In this document: piece by piece, positions 5,127 through 7,703 of the stretch
How positions within the stretch are numbered: position 1 is the stretch's first letter
Layout of the letters: every line of letters starts with the position of its first letter
Assembly: GCA_963976695.1 (NCBI GenBank)
Contig: CAXBMB010000121.1
Coordinates: 1 to 7,703 of the forward strand
Source: CAXBMB01 sp963976695
GTDB lineage: Bacteria; Pseudomonadota; Alphaproteobacteria; Kiloniellales; DSM-21159
DNA length: 7,703 bases
Direction: 5' to 3'
The notes under the pieces: model-generated
Database searches by the model: none
What the model was told of the DNA's origin: nothing
What the model saw: the letters and a program-made list of their open reading frames with translations, nothing else
Position numbers and translations under genes: made by a program

Positions 5127-5148
5127 ATTGTGGCAAATTTGCCACAAT
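5127..5148. promoter_or_regulatory. Perfect 22-bp palindrome, candidate operator
   Basis: Each half is ATTGTGGCAAA, followed immediately by its exact inverse complement, so all 11 base pairs of the dyad match. It lies 166 bases upstream of the slt start and 151 bases beyond the dpaL stop. Symmetry of this length with an AT centre is typical of a dimeric repressor site. I cannot assign it to a known regulator. Confidence 0.65.
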
Positions 5149-5186
5149 CGGCCTGGGAACTGTCGCGCAATTTACTTCCAATGGAT

Positions 5187-5216
5187 TGAAAATAAATGAA
5201 ATTTTCAGTTGCTGAA
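5187..5216. repeat. Two adjoining inverted repeats in AT-rich DNA
   Basis: TGAAAAT (5187-5193) pairs with ATTTTCA (5201-5207) around 7 bases. TTCAG (5204-5208) pairs with CTGAA (5212-5216) around 3 bases. They overlap and may be mutually exclusive structures in the 3' trailer of dpaL or in the far upstream region of slt. Confidence 0.45.
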
Positions 5217-5298
5217 GAAAGTCGGAAATAAGGCAGGCGCCGGCACAATTGCGCGATTGCGCGGCCCATTCGGTCCGCCGGCGGCGGCCTGAAGCCGG

Positions 5299-6495
5299 TT
5301 AGCCGACCAATTCCGCGTAGGCCAGGGGGTCGGTGGCGCTTTCTGTCGCAATCAGCAGCACACGGGATTTACTTCCCAACGCCAGCGCCTCCCGCCATTG
5401 CTGTTGCGCGCAGGCCGCCAACAGGCCGGCCAGGCCGGCCGCGCCGGATTCGCCGGCCACAATGGCGCTGTCGGCGCCTTGTGGCTGGGCCAGGGTGCGT
5501 AACGCGGCCACCGCCCAGCCGTCGTCGACCCGCAGGAACGCGTCGGCGTGGGGCGCAAGGATCTTCCAGGCCAGCGGCGACGGTTCGCCGCAGTCGAGCA
5601 TTCCCATGATGGTATGGGCGGTCTTGACCGAGGAAAGTTGTCCCTGCTGGGCGCTTTTCAACAGGCAGGCGGCGGAGGTCGGCTCGACCAGGATGATTTT
5701 TGGCGCCCGCGCGCCCAGTCGGTCGATAAGGTAACCGGCCAGCGCCGCCGCCACGCCGCCGACGCCGCCTTGAATAAACAGATGGGTCGGCAGGCTCTGC
5801 TCGCGCTCCAACCGGTCGAGCGCTTCCTTGGCCAGCACGGTGTAGCCTTGCATCACCTCGCCGGGAATTTCCTCATATCCGGGCCAGGAGGTGTCCGAGA
5901 CGACGGTCCAGCCGTTCTGCGCGGCCTCTTCGGTGGCTTGCCGGACGGAGTCGTCATAGTCGCCGTCGCAGCGGACGATGCGCGCGCCGAATTGGGCGAT
6001 GGCGGCTTCCCGCGCGGCGGAAACGCCCTGGTGAAGATAGATCACGCAGTGAAAGCCGAAAAGGCGGGCGCCGGCGGCGACCGAGCGGCCATGGTTGCCG
6101 TCGGTGGCGCAGGCAACGGTCAGATCGCCGGCCAGCGCCCGCAGCTCATCGCTCTGCAGTTCGCTGGGGTCGATCGCCCGGCCCAGGCGTTCGGCGGCAT
6201 GGCGTTGCAGAAGCCGGGCGACGGCAAAGGCGCCGCCCAGCGCCTTGAAGCTTTGCAGGCCAAGGCGCGGTCCTTCTTCCTTGATGAACAGGCGGTCCAG
6301 CTGCAATTGATCGGCCAGGCCGGTCAGGGTGTGCAGGGGCGTTTCGGCATGGCGCGGACAGTGAGCCAGCAGCGTCAGTGGCAGGTCGGGGCTGTGCTTG
6401 GAAATCAGCGCGCGCAGGTCGGCGCCGTAGCTTGTGGGGTCCTGTCGCTGCGGATTGAGAAACAGTTCGGCGGAGGATTGGATAAAGCCGGTCAT
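5299..6495 (-). CDS. dpaL: 2,3-diaminopropionate ammonia-lyase (PLP-dependent)
   Basis: A 398-residue fold-type II PLP enzyme that matches E. coli DpaL (YgeX) along its length. The family converts 2,3-diaminopropionate to pyruvate and two ammonia in the cytoplasm. The PLP lysine is Lys84 (in GLQSFKALGGA). Asp132 in TDGNHGR (131-137) and Asp201 in DTSWPGY (201-207) correspond to the catalytic aspartates of the E. coli enzyme. The phosphate loop is GGVGG (243-247), and GESGAAGL (348-355) and IATESATDP (382-390) are also conserved. Threonine dehydratase is a less likely alternative because the D-G-N-H-G-R motif and D-T-x-W-x-G-Y are DpaL signatures. The ATG at 6495 has only a distant AAAGGGAA 13 bases upstream. 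No permease or dedicated regulator is adjacent. The role is probably use or detoxification of a non-protein amino acid. Confidence 0.88.
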   Translation of the reverse strand: MTGFIQSSAELFLNPQRQDPTSYGADLRALISKHSPDLPLTLLAHCPRHAETPLHTLTGLADQLQLDRLFIKEEGPRLGLQSFKALGGAFAVARLLQRHAAERLGRAIDPSELQSDELRALAGDLTVACATDGNHGRSVAAGARLFGFHCVIYLHQGVSAAREAAIAQFGARIVRCDGDYDDSVRQATEEAAQNGWTVVSDTSWPGYEEIPGEVMQGYTVLAKEALDRLEREQSLPTHLFIQGGVGGVAAALAGYLIDRLGARAPKIILVEPTSAACLLKSAQQGQLSSVKTAHTIMGMLDCGEPSPLAWKILAPHADAFLRVDDGWAVAALRTLAQPQGADSAIVAGESGAAGLAGLLAACAQQQWREALALGSKSRVLLIATESATDPLAYAELVG

Positions 6496-6515
6496 GTCAG
6501 GTCGCTGTTCCCTTT

Positions 6516-6541
6516 GTCAAAAGTTGTCCGCGTCGTCAAAA
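6516..6541 (-). repeat. Direct repeat of TTTTGAC, 19-bp period, upstream of dpaL
   Basis: On the plus strand GTCAAAA occurs at 6516-6522 and 6535-6541, about two helical turns apart and 21-46 bases before the dpaL start. It could be a regulator half-site pair. The distal copy overlaps the T-run of the proposed terminator. Confidence 0.35.
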
Positions 6542-6553
6542 CGGCTAAGCCGT
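6538..6553 (-). terminator. Possible intrinsic terminator after the uracil-DNA glycosylase gene
   Basis: On the minus strand ACGGC-TTA-GCCGT is followed by TTTT (the last T shared with the stem). It lies about 110 bases after the glycosylase stop and 43 bases before the dpaL start. It would separate the two transcription units or act as an attenuator for dpaL. The stem is short. Confidence 0.4.
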
Positions 6554-6661
6554 GCCGGTAGGGTGTTTCGGGACCGCGGCGTGAGCCCCCGTCAAGCCGA
6601 TCCGACTCTAACCTGTGAGCGGTGAAGAAAGAAGCGCTTGGCGCGTCGACTCCGCGGCGAC

Positions 6662-7579
6662 CTATCCGCTGATGACTGGCTGTTCCTGGCCGGTGATGAC
6701 CCGCTTGAAGGTCTGCAGGTCCCGCCAGGCCTCCCGCTTTTGCGCCGGTTGACGCAGCAGAAAGGCCGGATGGTAGATTGGCAGCGCGGCCAGCGGGGTG
6801 GGCAGACCCGGGTGTCGGTAGTGGCGCCAGCGGCCGCGAAGCTTGTTGATGTTTTGCTGCTGCGCCAGCAAATGCTTGGCGCTGATATTGCCGAGAAGCA
6901 GAAGGTGGCTGGGGGCGACCAGTTCGATCTGGCGCTGGACGAAGGGTTGACAGAGGAGAATTTCCTTGGCCGAGGCGGGACGGTCGCCGGGCGGACGCCA
7001 AAACAGCATGTTGGTGATGTAAACTTGGCTTTCGTCCAGCTCGATGGCCGCCAGCATGGCGTCCAGCAACTGCCCCGCCTTGCCGGCAAAGGGCTGGCCC
7101 TGCAGGTCTTCATCGCGCCCGGGAGCCTCGCCGATCAGCATGAGCTTGGCCTGTGGATTGCCCCGGGAAATCACCGTGTTCTTCGCGGTCTTCTTGAGCG
7201 CACAGCCGTCAAAGGCGGCGATGGCATCGCGCAGCGCCGCCAGGCTTTCAGCCGCCGTGGCAAGGCGCTGGGCCTCGGCCAGCACTCTTTCCAGCGACTG
7301 GGGCGTTTCGGCCTCGGGTGTCCAGAGCGGCGGTGGGTCGCTGTCGATGCGAGTGGCGGCGGCGTCGCGGGGCGGCTGCGGCGCGCGGCCGGCGGGCGCC
7401 GGCGACGCCGGGCGCGCGGGCGCCTGCCGGGCGATCTGTTGGGCGGTGTTGGCGTAGCGGTCCTGGGGCTGGTCGCCGACAACCTCGTCGGCCCCGGCCG
7501 TCACCAACCAGGCCAGGGCGGCAAGGGGGAGGGCGGGATCTTCGGAATCCAGGCTGTCGGCAAGCGGGCTGTCGGTCAT
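6662..7579 (-). CDS. Uracil-DNA glycosylase, family 4 type, with incomplete Fe-S cysteines
   Basis: A 305-residue base-excision repair enzyme that would remove uracil from DNA. An N-terminal helical part (LAALAWLVTAGADEVVGDQPQDRY, about 19-42) is followed by an Ala/Pro-rich linker (about 47-88) and then the UDG core (about 115-295). Core motifs are IGEAPGRDEDLQGQPFAGKAG (149-169, motif A), VYITNMLFWRPPGDR (186-200), a conserved LLLLGNISAKHLL (226-238) and HPAFLLR (270-276, motif B). Family 4 normally carries four cysteines; here only Cys126 and Cys210 remain, with Lys129 and Trp194 at the other two expected positions. The ATG at 7579 was chosen because the frame upstream (to an ATG at 7672) looks non-conserved; its ribosome site is weak. 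The family is sure, cluster status uncertain. Confidence 0.88.
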   Translation of the reverse strand: MTDSPLADSLDSEDPALPLAALAWLVTAGADEVVGDQPQDRYANTAQQIARQAPARPASPAPAGRAPQPPRDAAATRIDSDPPPLWTPEAETPQSLERVLAEAQRLATAAESLAALRDAIAAFDGCALKKTAKNTVISRGNPQAKLMLIGEAPGRDEDLQGQPFAGKAGQLLDAMLAAIELDESQVYITNMLFWRPPGDRPASAKEILLCQPFVQRQIELVAPSHLLLLGNISAKHLLAQQQNINKLRGRWRHYRHPGLPTPLAALPIYHPAFLLRQPAQKREAWRDLQTFKRVITGQEQPVISG

Positions 7580-7703
7580 GCCCGGCAGATTAGAGCAAGT
7601 TTGCGGCAAAGGAAAAGCGCGATCACAGCCGGGCTCGCTACCCAGGCTCGCCACCCAAGCTTTCCACCGCATGCAGCGCCGTCCATCGCACCGTTCAGTG
7701 CAC
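7580..7703. other. Upstream region of the uracil-DNA glycosylase gene
   Basis: This is 124 bases to the window edge with no supported gene on either strand. On the minus strand TAATCT (7587-7592) sits only 7 bases before the ATG and could be a -10 element for a nearly leaderless message, but the -35 match is poor. The minus-strand frame of the glycosylase stays open through most of it. Confidence 0.4.

Larger units (their letters stand above)
4962..5298. other. 337-base non-coding region upstream of slt
   Basis: No gene is evident here. The DNA is AT-rich in places compared with the surroundings. It holds AAGATCTT (5066-5073), two large dyads (5077-5096 and 5127-5148), two adjoining small inverted repeats (5187-5216) and a tandem ATTGCGCG x2 (5248-5263). 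It is downstream of dpaL and upstream of slt, both on the minus strand. It therefore probably combines the dpaL 3' end with the slt control region. Confidence 0.6.

Noticed and set aside
5127..5148. CRP/FNR-type binding site
   Set aside because: The TGTG and CACA arms are separated by 10 bases, not the 8 of a CRP site, and the FNR core TTGAT-N4-ATCAA is absent.
4360..5181. A 273-residue minus-strand frame covering the slt 5' end and the region upstream
   Set aside because: It overlaps slt in another frame. Its product has no motif, and the part upstream of slt looks like control DNA with dyads.
5548..6561. A 337-residue plus-strand frame opposite dpaL
   Set aside because: It is antisense to a gene with all DpaL catalytic residues, and its Gly/Ala/Gln-rich product shows no recognisable family.
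6662..7579. UdgX (uracil-DNA cross-linking variant)
   Set aside because: The KRRIH insertion typical of UdgX is absent; the segment before HPAFLLR is an ordinary loop, and two expected cysteines are missing.
7580..7672. Longer uracil-DNA glycosylase starting at 7672
   Set aside because: The extra 31 residues look non-conserved; the usual N-terminus of the family begins near MTDSPLADSL. Not excluded, because the ribosome site at 7579 is weak.

Overview
The window looks like chromosomal DNA of a GC-rich alphaproteobacterium, probably near the Rhodospirillales. This rests on base composition and on the family flavour of MoaB, the Slt-type transglycosylase and the family-4 uracil-DNA glycosylase; no rRNA or other decisive marker is present, so the placement is an inference. 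There are no tRNAs, rRNAs, CRISPR arrays or transposase genes. Every gene can be assigned to a known family.

Left part (1-855, + strand): the 3' end of a TIGR04283-type glycosyltransferase, then a TIGR04282/DUF2064 nucleotidyltransferase-like protein 6 bases later. They form a tight two-gene operon whose product is unknown. Next comes a nitric-oxide module (894-2078): an NsrR-type Rrf2 regulator on the minus strand, divergent from a group III truncated haemoglobin. Their 162-base shared promoter region carries an NsrR-like operator and a second dyad. The likely circuit is NO attacking the NsrR iron-sulfur cluster, which relieves repression of the haemoglobin and of nsrR itself.

Right part (2223-7579): four minus-strand genes. 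In transcription order they are a family-4 uracil-DNA glycosylase, 2,3-diaminopropionate ammonia-lyase (dpaL), a soluble lytic murein transglycosylase (slt) and moaB. The order is not one tight operon: gaps of 166, 337 and 240 bases separate the genes, and each holds hairpins, dyads or repeats. The dpaL gene looks like a metabolic insertion among housekeeping genes.

The most unusual non-coding features are a perfect 22-bp palindrome and a near-perfect 20-bp palindrome, 51 bp apart centre to centre, upstream of slt. A patch of nested GACTCT/AGAGTC dyads plus an exact 19-bp tandem duplication overlaps the slt stop codon. A strong Shine-Dalgarno sequence points to a TTG start for moaB. The uracil-DNA glycosylase lacks two of the four cysteines expected for the family-4 iron-sulfur cluster. 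I found no convincing undescribed multi-gene system; the novelty is mainly in the regulatory DNA.
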